8,546 nucleotides of DNA, taken from positions 1 through 8,546 of the forward strand of contig DASSRQ010000002.1 of NCBI GenBank assembly GCA_035701665.1, written 5' to 3'. The stretch is from DASSRQ01 sp035701665. Its GTDB lineage: Bacteria; Vulcanimicrobiota; Vulcanimicrobiia; Vulcanimicrobiales; Vulcanimicrobiaceae. Positions 1 through 6,875 of the stretch are shown here, piece after piece. Every line of letters starts with the position of its first letter. The first letter of the stretch is position 1. The translations under genes and the position numbers were made by a program. Below the pieces are notes generated by a model. It searched no databases. It was not told where the DNA came from and saw only the letters and a program-made list of their open reading frames with translations.

Positions 1-2
1 CC

Positions 3-677
3 GACATTCATTTCGCGTACGAAGACGTGATTGGCGGCGCGCTGCCGACGTGGAGCACGAGCGAACTGGCCGCAACGCTGACGATTGCCGTGCAAACGCT
101 CGGAGCCGAAGAGATCGTGCTGTTGGGTGACATCATTCACGGTTCGATCATGAGTGAAGGCGCCGCCGACGCGGTACGCGGCGGCCTTGCGGCGCTGCGT
201 AAAGTCGCGCGCGTCACGCTCGTCGCCGGCAATCACGAAGGGCGCAGCCGCGGCGCCGCAATTCTCGGAGAAACGGTAGAGTATGCCGTGCGGGACGGCT
301 GGCTTTTGCTGCACGGCGACCGCGGCGCAACGGCGGCGGAACTGGCAACGCATCGCGGCGTCGTCATCGGCCATCTGCATCCGAGCCTGTCCTTAGGCGG
401 CGGCGCGAGCGCGCCGGCGTTTCTCAGCAGCGACCGCCTTATCGTTGTGCCGGCGCTCACACCGTACTCGGGCGGATTGAACGTGCTCGGCGAGACGTGC
501 ATTCGCGCGCTGGCGCCGTTCAACGTGAGCTCGCGCCGCGATTTTGAGGTCGTCGCGGCGGCGGGCGATCTGCTCTATCCCTTCGGGACGCTTTCGGCGC
601 TCCGGCACGCGCTTGCCGTAAGCACACCCGCGCCGCGGCCGTCGCGATTCCGGCGCAAGTTTTTGCGGCCCGATTAG
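3..677 (+). CDS. PdeM-like metallophosphoesterase (5' end outside window)
   Basis: Predicted cytoplasmic calcineurin-like phosphoesterase of the COG1407 / DNA-ligase-associated PdeM type, likely hydrolysing phosphodiesters with two metal ions. The frame is open to the left edge, so the gene is 5'-truncated. A GTG at 27 is not the true start, because the first metal motif DIH lies upstream of it at bases 3-11. Counting from that Asp as residue 1, the metal-binding series is complete: D1-x-H3, GD(43)xxH(46), GNHE (N77, H78), LLHGD (H104) and GHLHP (H124, H126). The spacing and the long VVIGHLHP strand resemble PdeM rather than SbcD/Mre11 nucleases. About 224 codons are visible, close to full family length. 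The C-terminus is a basic tail (SRFRRKFLR). In Proteobacteria this family sits beside an ATP-dependent DNA ligase and an Lhr-type helicase; nothing of that kind lies downstream here, and upstream is unseen. The family call is firm, the substrate unknown. Confidence 0.85.
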   Translation, partial: DIHFAYEDVIGGALPTWSTSELAATLTIAVQTLGAEEIVLLGDIIHGSIMSEGAADAVRGGLAALRKVARVTLVAGNHEGRSRGAAILGETVEYAVRDGWLLLHGDRGATAAELATHRGVVIGHLHPSLSLGGGASAPAFLSSDRLIVVPALTPYSGGLNVLGETCIRALAPFNVSSRRDFEVVAAAGDLLYPFGTLSALRHALAVSTPAPRPSRFRRKFLRPD

Positions 678-681
678 TCCG

Positions 682-698
682 GCGCGGTCACGCCGCGC
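682..698. terminator. Possible bidirectional hairpin between convergent genes
   Basis: A perfect inverted repeat, GCGCGG (682-687) and CCGCGC (693-698), flanks a 5-base loop between the phosphoesterase stop (677) and the stop of the minus-strand secreted gene (688-690, inside the loop). A six-pair all-GC stem where two genes converge suits a shared terminator, but there is no T-run on either side. The local sequence is very GC-rich, so chance is a real alternative. Confidence 0.3.
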
Positions 699-1104
699 GA
701 TGAAGTATCGCCGTAGCGACGTCGCCCGCAAGGGTCCAACGGAACACGATCGACTTGCCCGAGAAGTCTTGCACGAGCGTCACCGACGCGCCGTCCGGCC
801 ACGGTTTTTCCGAAGCGGCGCGCGTTACGTGCTCGCTATAGCTCATGAAGCTCCCGCTATGCGCGACCAAACTCCAGGTGGCGCTGCAGTTCAGGGGCGC
901 GCCGTACGTTGCCAAGACGCTGCCGTCGCTCCGGATGACGATTGAAAGCGGATACGTCGAACCCCGGACGGTTGCCGTTCCCGTCCAGTGACCGACCGCG
1001 GCTTGCGGAATCGCGTCACCATAGGCAACACCGGGTAGTGCGGTCAGAAGTCCGAAAACGGCCGCCGCGGCAAAAAAGAAACGGAAAACAACGCGAACCG
1101 GCAT
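688..1104 (-). CDS. Small secreted beta-rich protein, function unknown
   Basis: A 138-residue exported protein not assigned to a named family. Residues 1-29 form a signal peptide: basic MPVRVVFR, hydrophobic core to about residue 24, and a probable cleavage near AYG/D. The mature part of about 109 residues alternates polar and hydrophobic residues as a small beta barrel would. It opens with GHWTGTATV, followed by a dG turn (SDGSV) and one Cys (C73) in APLNCSATW, and ends with a FRWTL-x-ATAILHRA strand. This W-x-G ... C-x-x-x-W ... L-x-R layout recalls small lipocalin-like domains in bacterial secreted proteins, a resemblance of pattern only. The ATG at 1102-1104 is supported by AGGTGG (minus strand, 1109-1114) 4 bases upstream. 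A 51-base gap separates it from the TonB-like gene upstream, so it may have its own promoter as well as receive read-through. Confidence 0.75.
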   Translation of the reverse strand: MPVRVVFRFFFAAAAVFGLLTALPGVAYGDAIPQAAVGHWTGTATVRGSTYPLSIVIRSDGSVLATYGAPLNCSATWSLVAHSGSFMSYSEHVTRAASEKPWPDGASVTLVQDFSGKSIVFRWTLAGDVATAILHRAA

Positions 1105-1146
1105 CGCGCCACCTCGCTCACGAAACCGCTACCGGGTTTCGCTTTT

Positions 1147-1176
1147 AGTATACTCCTAGTTCGGGTCGAACGTCAC
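1147..1176 (-). promoter_or_regulatory. Candidate promoter of the small secreted gene
   Basis: Reading the minus strand, TATACT (1147-1152) matches the sigma70 -10 consensus at five of six positions. GTGACG (1171-1176) lies 18 bases upstream and matches TTGACA at four of six. The -35 falls inside the 3' end of the preceding TonB-like gene. Transcription would start near 1140, leaving a leader of about 36 bases containing the AGGTGG ribosome site. Alphabet matching only. Confidence 0.4.
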
Positions 1177-2028
1177 ATGGAACAGGTAGAGCGACGGTAT
1201 CGGCGTGCAGTAAGAGATCGCCCCGGAATACTTCGACGCCATTGCCGCGTGGACGGCGGCATTGTCGAAGGCGTCGTAGCCGGATGGCCGATCGGTCCAG
1301 GCGTCGACGATGTTGCCGTCTGCATCGAGCGCGATTTCAGCCACCGAGACGGTTTTTACCGGACCGAGTTCCGCCGGATAGTTCGGCGCTATCGCGTCCC
1401 GGGCCATAGCAGGCTTAAACGGCTGCGCGCACTTGTCGGACGCGAGCGCGGGCGACGGCGCCGCTTTCAACACTGTATCGCCGGGCGCGGGCGCCGCCGA
1501 AAGGTCCCTATCATCGTTTAGGATCCTAACCTTGTCGTTATCGCCGGTATGCTGCTGGGATGGAACGGGAATGTTGTGCGGCAGGCACGTGACCGCGCCG
1601 CGCTGCGCCCATTCCGCCGCGTCGGTAAGGACGTTGACCAGAAAGTAGTGTTTTATCGTTACGGGCTTTCCGAGGTCGACGTAGATCTTTGGCGAGCGCC
1701 AATACTGTTTCTCATAGGTAGCGTATCTCGTGGACATTTTTGCCCGGAACGCAACCAGCGGCGTCTGTGGAATGGCCGCAGTGAACCAGCCGGCGTCGGT
1801 GTCGAGCGCGAGTGTCGCGCGGACCGAACGAGCTCCGCCCTCAGTCGTCAGTTGCAAACCATAAAGCGCCGCAGGCGCCGGCGGGCCTTCGTGTTCCGCA
1901 TCCACGGTCTGCATGGCCACTTCCGCCGGACAGATTTCGACCAAAGCCAGCGCCGGTGCCCGGAACAAAAAAACTGCGCCCAACAGCGCGCAGATAAAGA
2001 GTAAGCCACGCAACGCATAAACGTTCAT
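1156..2028 (-). CDS. Secreted protein with TonB-like C-terminal domain
   Basis: A 290-residue exported protein. Residues 1-29 are a signal peptide or N-terminal anchor (hydrophobic 9-29, possible cleavage after ALA at 27-29). Residues 30-150 form a unique domain with no motif I recognise, containing C33 and C148. A low-complexity linker rich in Ala, Pro and Asp follows (about 155-198). Residues 211-287 look like a TonB/energy-transducer C-terminal domain: NYPAE, then a VSVAEIALDADGNIVDAW strand pair, SGYDAFDNAAVHAAMASKYS in the place of the usual SSG-LD-AAL-A-Y helix, then a final FHVTF strand. C200 and C274 could form a disulfide. There is no separate proline-rich spacer as in true TonB and no exbB/exbD nearby, so energy transduction is doubtful; a periplasmic or surface binding role is as likely. 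The ATG overlaps the Nudix stop as ATGA, with GGGGGTG upstream, indicating translational coupling. Confidence 0.75.
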   Translation of the reverse strand: MNVYALRGLLFICALLGAVFLFRAPALALVEICPAEVAMQTVDAEHEGPPAPAALYGLQLTTEGGARSVRATLALDTDAGWFTAAIPQTPLVAFRAKMSTRYATYEKQYWRSPKIYVDLGKPVTIKHYFLVNVLTDAAEWAQRGAVTCLPHNIPVPSQQHTGDNDKVRILNDDRDLSAAPAPGDTVLKAAPSPALASDKCAQPFKPAMARDAIAPNYPAELGPVKTVSVAEIALDADGNIVDAWTDRPSGYDAFDNAAVHAAMASKYSGAISYCTPIPSLYLFHVTFDPN

Positions 2029-2573
2029 TCGAGCACCCCCAGATCGAACAACAGATAGATCGCTGCCACATGCGGCATGCAGTCGATGATGCCTTCGCGG
2101 ACCAAGCGCCGCAGTCCGTCTGCATCGACGGTTTCGACGGCGATCGACTCGGTCGAGTCCAGGTCTTGCTCGTGCGTGCGGCGCGCGTTGCGCGCGATGA
2201 AGAGATGTGCGACGGTATCCGAGTTCGTCGGATCGACGATGAACGTCCGCACGTGCTCCATCGAGCCGGCGGTGTAGCCCGTCTCTTCGCGCAGTTCGCG
2301 CAGCGCGGTCTGCTCGGGCGTCTCGCCCGGATCGATCGCACCCGCGGGTAACTCGAGCAGCTCTTTGCCGATGCCGTGTTTATATTGCCGCACCAGCAGA
2401 ATCCGGTTATCGTTCGTAACCGCGCAAACGATGATGAAGCCGCGGCTCTCGCGCACGAAGTAGTCTTCGACCACGTGGCCGTCCGGAAGTTCGATCGTAT
2501 CCTTACGCAGGCGCAAAAACTTGGTGTCTACTACGTAGGACGAGCCGGTCACGCGCCAAGGCTGCTTCTCCAT
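2025..2573 (-). CDS. Nudix hydrolase, ADP-ribose pyrophosphatase type
   Basis: A cytoplasmic Nudix pyrophosphohydrolase of 182 residues, most likely cleaving ADP-ribose or a similar nucleoside diphosphate derivative to AMP plus a sugar phosphate. The Nudix box is perfect at residues 78-100: G78, E84, then R92-E93-L-R-E96-E97-T-G99-Y. Flanking VRQYKHGIGKELLELPAG (62-77) is typical of the NudF/ADPRase branch, and Pro115, 15 residues after the box, matches a feature described for ADP-ribose pyrophosphatases. Length is normal. I chose ATG at 2571-2573 because family homology begins about there; a TTG at 2612 would add 13 residues (RGPAGARRNGRA) that look like untranslated GC-rich sequence. Its stop overlaps the start of the TonB-like gene, so the two are probably co-transcribed, although no functional link is obvious. 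The substrate is inferred. Confidence 0.88.
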   Translation of the reverse strand: MEKQPWRVTGSSYVVDTKFLRLRKDTIELPDGHVVEDYFVRESRGFIIVCAVTNDNRILLVRQYKHGIGKELLELPAGAIDPGETPEQTALRELREETGYTAGSMEHVRTFIVDPTNSDTVAHLFIARNARRTHEQDLDSTESIAVETVDADGLRRLVREGIIDCMPHVAAIYLLFDLGVLE

Positions 2574-2623
2574 GGCGCGCCCATTCCGCCGCGCCCCGGC
2601 GGGTCCCCGCAACCCACGCGCGA
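2574..2623. other. Very GC-rich divergent intergenic gap
   Basis: These 50 bases separate the start codons of the divergent Nudix and dehydrogenase genes. Only 8 of 50 are A or T (84% GC). I see no -10-like element on either strand and no purine-rich ribosome site before the dehydrogenase ATG at 2624. A small inverted repeat GCGGG-TC-CCCGC (2599-2610) has a two-base loop and is unlikely to fold as such. Promoters for both directions may lie inside the neighbouring coding sequences or use another sigma factor. Confidence 0.5.
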
Positions 2624-4231
2624 ATGAGCCCGCTCGTGGAAACGATCGTCGTCGCTGGCGCCGGTACGATGGGCGCAGGCATCGCTCTACTCGCTGCTCA
2701 CAATGGTTTTGACGTCGTGCTCGTCGAGCCGGACGCCTCGGCGCAAACGCGCGCGCTCGCCCGGCTGCAAAAAGACGCCGAACGTTTGAACGACAGCCCG
2801 TGCGTTTCGCGCATCCGGTTCGTTTCGGCGCCGGAGCCCGTTCCGGGCGAAGCGATTGCGATCGAGGCGGTGCCGGAACGTCCGGATCTCAAAGAGGCCG
2901 TGCTCAAAAGCCTCTGCTCGGCACTCGGGCCGCAAGCACTCGTTGCGACGAACACTTCGTCTTTGTCCGTAAGCGAACTCTCACACGCGGTTCCCGAGCC
3001 CGAACGCTTTCTGGGATTGCATTTCTTCAATCCGCCGGCACTGATGAAGCTCGTCGAGATCGTTTCGGGCGAAGAAACGAACGACGAAAGCATCGCTCGC
3101 GCGCGTTCGTTCGTGCAGCGGCTGCAGCGCACGCCGGTGCTGGCCGAAGACACGCCCGGCTTTATCGTGAATCGCGTCGCGCGACCGTTTTATCTGCAGG
3201 CAATGCGGGCGCATGAAGCGGGCGCCGCACCTGCGGAAGATCTCGACACGCTCGCACGCGGCGCCGGCTTCCGCATGGGACCGTTCGAACTGATGGACCT
3301 GATCGGGCTCGACGTCAACCTTGCAACGTCCGACTCCGTCTACGAACGCACCGGTGCGGCGCGGCTCGAACCCGTGCAGATACAGCGCGATCTCGTCGCG
3401 CAGAACAAGTTGGGCCGCAAAACGGGTTCGGGATTTTACGACTATTCGAACGGCGCGCCCACACACGACGACGCAGCGCCCGAAGTGCCGGGCACGTTGA
3501 ACGAAGACGAGCACGTCGTCATTATCGGATACGACGGCATCGCACTCGAGCTGCACGAGCGGCTGTCGAAAGCGTACGCCAACGTCGAACTGTGGCAAGA
3601 CGAAGAGACGCTGGATCGAATTCCGCTCGAAGCGACGATCGTGATCGATATCGGCGACGGCGCGACGGATCGCGGATGGGTCCTCAAAGCGCTCGACTCG
3701 CTGCTCGGTCCGGAGACCATGCTGTTTGCCGATGCCTACGCAACGGACATCGAAGCGGCGACGAAACGGCTGCAGCACCCGGAGCGCGTTGCCGGTTACG
3801 GCATTCTCGCATCGCTCGAGCATCAAAACGCCGTCGAGATCGTCGACTATGAAGCGACGTCGGACGATACGCTCGAACTCGCGCAAGAACTGTTCGAATC
3901 GATCGGACGCCGGGTCGTCTTGCTCGAACCGGTTCCCGGGCTTTTTCTCGGGCGCGTGATCGGCAGCATCATCAACGAAGCCGTGACGGCTGTTGAAGAA
4001 GGCGTCGCGACCGCGGACGACGTGGACTTGGCGATGCGCCTGGGCACGAACTATCCCCAAGGGCCGATCGAATGGGGCCGCGAGATCGGCGGCGCGCGCT
4101 TGAATCGCATACTGAAACGCCTTGCGAGCGCCGAAGGTGCAGCTTTTGGCCCGCACCGGGCGTTGTATATTCTCGATGCGGAACCTCAGCCCGAAGCCGA
4201 TGCCGGCGTGGAACAAGTGACCGGTGAATAG
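2624..4231 (+). CDS. 3-hydroxyacyl-CoA dehydrogenase, PaaH-like, two-unit form
   Basis: NAD-dependent oxidation of (S)-3-hydroxyacyl-CoA to 3-oxoacyl-CoA, the third step of beta-oxidation or phenylacetate-type catabolism, in the cytoplasm. The protein has 535 residues. Residues 5-187 are the Rossmann domain with GAGTMGAGIA (12-21), NTSS (110-113), GLHFFNP (catalytic H133), E145 in the LVEIVSG strand and GFIVNR (N183). Residues 188-275 are the helical C-terminal domain ending GRKTGSGFYDY. Residues 296-500 repeat the same plan in degenerate form: VVIIGYDG for the dinucleotide loop, YGILASLEHQN for the HFFNP strand, GLFLGR for GFIVNR, then a second helical domain (NEAVTAVEEGVATADDVDLAMRLG begins at 451). 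This matches PaaH/FadB2-like dehydrogenases, typically somewhat shorter. The tail after 515 is acidic. The start has no visible ribosome site, but ATG 2624 puts the Rossmann strand at the usual distance. It overlaps the thiolase gene by 8 bases. Confidence 0.92.
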   Translation: MSPLVETIVVAGAGTMGAGIALLAAHNGFDVVLVEPDASAQTRALARLQKDAERLNDSPCVSRIRFVSAPEPVPGEAIAIEAVPERPDLKEAVLKSLCSALGPQALVATNTSSLSVSELSHAVPEPERFLGLHFFNPPALMKLVEIVSGEETNDESIARARSFVQRLQRTPVLAEDTPGFIVNRVARPFYLQAMRAHEAGAAPAEDLDTLARGAGFRMGPFELMDLIGLDVNLATSDSVYERTGAARLEPVQIQRDLVAQNKLGRKTGSGFYDYSNGAPTHDDAAPEVPGTLNEDEHVVIIGYDGIALELHERLSKAYANVELWQDEETLDRIPLEATIVIDIGDGATDRGWVLKALDSLLGPETMLFADAYATDIEAATKRLQHPERVAGYGILASLEHQNAVEIVDYEATSDDTLELAQELFESIGRRVVLLEPVPGLFLGRVIGSIINEAVTAVEEGVATADDVDLAMRLGTNYPQGPIEWGREIGGARLNRILKRLASAEGAAFGPHRALYILDAEPQPEADAGVEQVTGE

Positions 4232-5393
4232 AGACGTCGTCGTCATTGACGCCGTGCGAACGCCGATCGGACGGTACGGCGGCGCGCTGGGAGCGGTGCG
4301 TCCGGACGATCTCGCTGCCGCGGTGATTGCCGCGCTTGTGGAGCGCACGAAGATCGAACCGGCACGCATCGGCGACGTGTTTTTCGGCGCTGCGAACCAG
4401 AGCGGTGAGGACAACCGCAACGTCGCGCGCATGGCTGCCTTGCTCGCCGGGTTGCCCGTTGAAACGGCCGGCGCTACCATGAACCGCTTGTGCGGCAGCA
4501 GTCTGCAGGCCATCAACTCCGCGGCGCACGCGATTGCGTTCGGCGAGAGCGACGTCATTATCGCGGGCGGTGTAGAGTCGATGACGCGCGCGCCATTCGT
4601 GCAATTGAAGGCCGACAAACCGTTTGCGCGCGCACCCGAACTGTACGATACCACCATCGGCTGGCGCATGATCAATCCGCGCATGCCGAAAGAATGGACG
4701 ATCGGCTTGGGCGAAACCGCGGAGAAGGTAGCCGAACAATACGGGATTACGCGCGAGGAACAAGATGCGTTCGCGCTGCGTTCGCAGCAGAACGCAAAAC
4801 GTGCGGTCGAACGTTCCGCATTTAATACGGAACTCGTTCCGGTCGGCGAGGTCTCGCGCGACGAGCATCCGCGTCCGCAAACCACGCTCGCCGATCTTAC
4901 AAAACTCAAGCCGGCGTTCAAGGCCGGAGGAACGGTGACGGCGGGGAACTCGTCGGGCATCAACGACGGCGCATCGGCGCTGATCCTGTGCAGTGCCCAG
5001 ACGGCGGCCCGTTTGAATCTCACGCCGCTTGCGCGCATCGTCGCAACCGCCTCCGCAGGCGTCGCTCCCGATGTTATGGGACTCGGACCGGTTCCGGCTA
5101 CGCAAAAAGCGCTCGCGCATGCGGGGCTCACCGCGGCCGACATCGATTTGGTCGAGATCAACGAAGCGTTTGCCGCGCAATCGATTGCGTGCATGCGCGA
5201 TCTGGAACTCGATCCGGAACGTACGAACGTTAATGGGGGCGCCATCGCGCTCGGACATCCGCTGGGAGCGAGCGGTGCACGCATTGCGACGACACTGCTG
5301 CACGAACTGCGCAAGCGCGAAAAGCGGTACGGGCTGGCGACCATGTGCATCGGTGTCGGTCAAGGCATCGCCACGATCTTCGAAAGGGTTTAA
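4224..5393 (+). CDS. Thiolase, beta-ketoadipyl-CoA/acetyl-CoA acyltransferase type
   Basis: Thiolytic cleavage of a 3-oxoacyl-CoA by CoA to acetyl-CoA plus a shortened acyl-CoA, directly using the product of the preceding dehydrogenase. It has 389 residues, normal for the family. All catalytic elements are present: nucleophile C90 in NRLCGSS, NEAFAAQ (313-319), H345 in GGAIALGHPLGASGAR, and the second Cys C375 in the CIGVGQG loop. EDNRNVARMAALLAGLP and GVESMTRAPFV followed by YDTTIGWR (141-148) and NP are features of the PcaF/PaaJ beta-ketoadipyl-CoA thiolase branch, so a dicarboxylic or aromatic-derived acyl-CoA is plausible; a general FadA-type role cannot be excluded. The start is GTG at 4224, 8 bases inside the dehydrogenase stop; MNRDVVVIDAVRTPIG is the expected thiolase N-terminus. 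No strong Shine-Dalgarno precedes it, consistent with coupled translation. Confidence 0.93.
   Translation: MNRDVVVIDAVRTPIGRYGGALGAVRPDDLAAAVIAALVERTKIEPARIGDVFFGAANQSGEDNRNVARMAALLAGLPVETAGATMNRLCGSSLQAINSAAHAIAFGESDVIIAGGVESMTRAPFVQLKADKPFARAPELYDTTIGWRMINPRMPKEWTIGLGETAEKVAEQYGITREEQDAFALRSQQNAKRAVERSAFNTELVPVGEVSRDEHPRPQTTLADLTKLKPAFKAGGTVTAGNSSGINDGASALILCSAQTAARLNLTPLARIVATASAGVAPDVMGLGPVPATQKALAHAGLTAADIDLVEINEAFAAQSIACMRDLELDPERTNVNGGAIALGHPLGASGARIATTLLHELRKREKRYGLATMCIGVGQGIATIFERV
5383..5388 (+). promoter_or_regulatory. Ribosome binding site of the aldehyde dehydrogenase gene
   Basis: AAAGGG lies in the last thiolase codons, 5 bases before the ATG at 5394, which directly follows the thiolase TAA. 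It fixes the start and suggests termination-reinitiation coupling. The same hexamer recurs before the next gene (6862-6867). Confidence 0.65.
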
Positions 5394-6863
5394 ATGACGC
5401 AGCTACTCATCGGCAAAGAGTTCGTCGACGCACAAGACGGCGCGACATATGCGGACACGAATCCCGCTACGGGCGTGCAGCTCGAGCAAGTCGCGGACGC
5501 CGGCAAGGCCGACGTAGACCGCGCGGTGCGCGCTGCCCGCGACGCGTTCGAAACCGGTAAATGGGCGACGATGGGCGCCTCGCGCCGCGCGAAAATTATC
5601 AACAAAATGGCGCAGTTGATCGCCGAGCGCTCGAAAGATCTGGCGATGCTCGAAGTCCGCGACAACGGTAAGACGATCAACACGGCAAAAGGCGAGCTGA
5701 GCGCGATCGTCGACTGCTTCGAGTTTTATGCGGGCGCCGCGACCAAAAATTACGGCAGCACGCTGCCGATGCCGATGGCGAATACGCTCGCGCATACCGT
5801 GCGCGAACCGGTCGGCGTTGTCGGCGCGATCGTTCCCTGGAACTTTCCGCTGCTGCTGGCATCCTGGAAAGTCGCGCCGGCACTTGCTGCGGGCTGCACG
5901 GTCGTGCTCAAGCCCGCGCCGTCGACGCCGCTCACCGCAATCGAACTCGGCAAAATCGCTCTCGAAGCCGGGCTGCCGGAAGGCGTGCTGAACGTCGTGA
6001 CCGGCCAGAGCACGCAGCTCGGGCAAGCAATGGTCGAGCATCCCGGCATCGATAAGATCGCCTTCACCGGCAGTACCGCGACCGGCAAACGCGTTGCCGC
6101 AACCGCTTCGCAAACGGTGAAACGCGTGACGCTCGAACTCGGCGGTAAGTCGCCGTCTATCGTGTTCGGCGATGCCGATGTGAACCAAGCCGTCAACGGC
6201 GCCTTGTACGGTATCTTTTACAACGCGGGGCAAACGTGCGAAGCGCGTTCGCGCGTACTGCTGCACGAGTCGATAGCCGACGAATTTATCGCGGCGTTCA
6301 AGGAGAAGGCGCAGCGGTTAGTCATCGGCAACCCGGAAGATCCGGCAACGCACGTCGGCGCGATTACGATGCGCGAGCAGTTCGAGAAGATACAGAGTTA
6401 CTGCGAGATCGCTTCCGGCGAAGGTGCGACGAAACTGTTCGGCGGCGAACGTCCCGATTTGGGTGAGACACATTCGGGCGGATTCTTCTGGTCCGCGACC
6501 GCGTACGAAGCCAAGCCCGAGCACCGCGTCGCGCGCGAAGAGATCTTCGGTCCGGTCGTTACGTTCTTGCGTTTCAACACCGAAGCGGAAGCGATCGCGC
6601 TTGCGAACGACTCCGATTACGGGCTTGCCGCGGGTGTTTGGTCGCGCGATATCGGGCGCGCAAACCGTATCGCAAAGGCGCTTCGCACGGGAACGGTGGC
6701 CATCAACACGCCCTACTCGGTCTTTCCGGGCGTGCCGTTCGGCGGGTATAAACAATCGGGATACGGCCGCGAATTGGGCTTGGAAACAATGGCGTTATAC
6801 TCGGAGATCAAAAGTGTGCTCACGTATATCGGGGAGAAGCCGATCGACCCGTTCGGCGTATAA
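5394..6863 (+). CDS. NAD(P)-dependent aldehyde dehydrogenase
   Basis: Oxidises an aldehyde to the carboxylic acid with NAD(P)+; a cytoplasmic ALDH-superfamily enzyme of the class 1/2-like, betaine-aldehyde dehydrogenase-like branch, 489 residues and full length. Key residues are present: PWNFP (N150), K173 in the cofactor-binding KPAPS, GSTATGKR (226-233), ELGGKSP with general base E248, GQTC with nucleophile C282, EEIFGPV (382-388) and the closing PFGGYKQSGYGRELG (448-462). The residue three after K173 is Pro176, where strictly NAD-dependent members often carry Glu, so NADP+ use is possible. The substrate cannot be read from sequence; the preceding dehydrogenase and thiolase suggest an aldehyde feeding, or arising in, acyl-CoA catabolism. 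It starts on the base after the thiolase stop, with AAAGGG 5 bases upstream. Confidence 0.94.
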   Translation: MTQLLIGKEFVDAQDGATYADTNPATGVQLEQVADAGKADVDRAVRAARDAFETGKWATMGASRRAKIINKMAQLIAERSKDLAMLEVRDNGKTINTAKGELSAIVDCFEFYAGAATKNYGSTLPMPMANTLAHTVREPVGVVGAIVPWNFPLLLASWKVAPALAAGCTVVLKPAPSTPLTAIELGKIALEAGLPEGVLNVVTGQSTQLGQAMVEHPGIDKIAFTGSTATGKRVAATASQTVKRVTLELGGKSPSIVFGDADVNQAVNGALYGIFYNAGQTCEARSRVLLHESIADEFIAAFKEKAQRLVIGNPEDPATHVGAITMREQFEKIQSYCEIASGEGATKLFGGERPDLGETHSGGFFWSATAYEAKPEHRVAREEIFGPVVTFLRFNTEAEAIALANDSDYGLAAGVWSRDIGRANRIAKALRTGTVAINTPYSVFPGVPFGGYKQSGYGRELGLETMALYSEIKSVLTYIGEKPIDPFGV

Positions 6864-6867
6864 AGGG
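6862..6867 (+). promoter_or_regulatory. Ribosome binding site of the small acidic protein gene
   Basis: AAAGGG overlaps the aldehyde dehydrogenase stop codon (TAA 6861-6863) and sits 8 bases before ATC 6876. The hexamer is identical to the one before the aldehyde dehydrogenase. Its placement argues that translation of the next gene starts at about 6876 rather than at the TTG at 6984. Confidence 0.45.
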
Positions 6868-6875
6868 CTGCCGCC

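Noticed and set aside
1518..1529. The perfect 12-base palindrome TTAGGATCCTAA inside the TonB-like gene.
   Set aside because: About two perfect 12-base palindromes are expected by chance in a window this size, and it lies within a coding linker away from any start. No function is claimed.
2574..2612. Extension of the Nudix hydrolase to the TTG at 2612.
   Set aside because: The extra residues are Gly/Ala/Arg-rich and not expected in the family, and no ribosome site precedes the TTG. ATG 2573 gives a normal N-terminus.
2981..5350. A 789-codon open frame on the minus strand, antisense to the dehydrogenase and thiolase genes.
   Set aside because: Its product is Arg/Ser/Ala-rich with no domain or motif, while the + strand frames encode full families with intact catalytic residues. 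Long antisense open frames are expected in GC-rich genes with strong third-position bias.
3972..5363. A 463-codon minus-strand open frame opposite the thiolase.
   Set aside because: It overlaps both the thiolase and the other antisense frame, is strongly Arg-rich with no recognisable motifs, and has no supporting start signals.
5403..6266. A 287-codon minus-strand open frame opposite the aldehyde dehydrogenase.
   Set aside because: It is a compositional shadow; the + strand aldehyde dehydrogenase accounts for all conserved positions.
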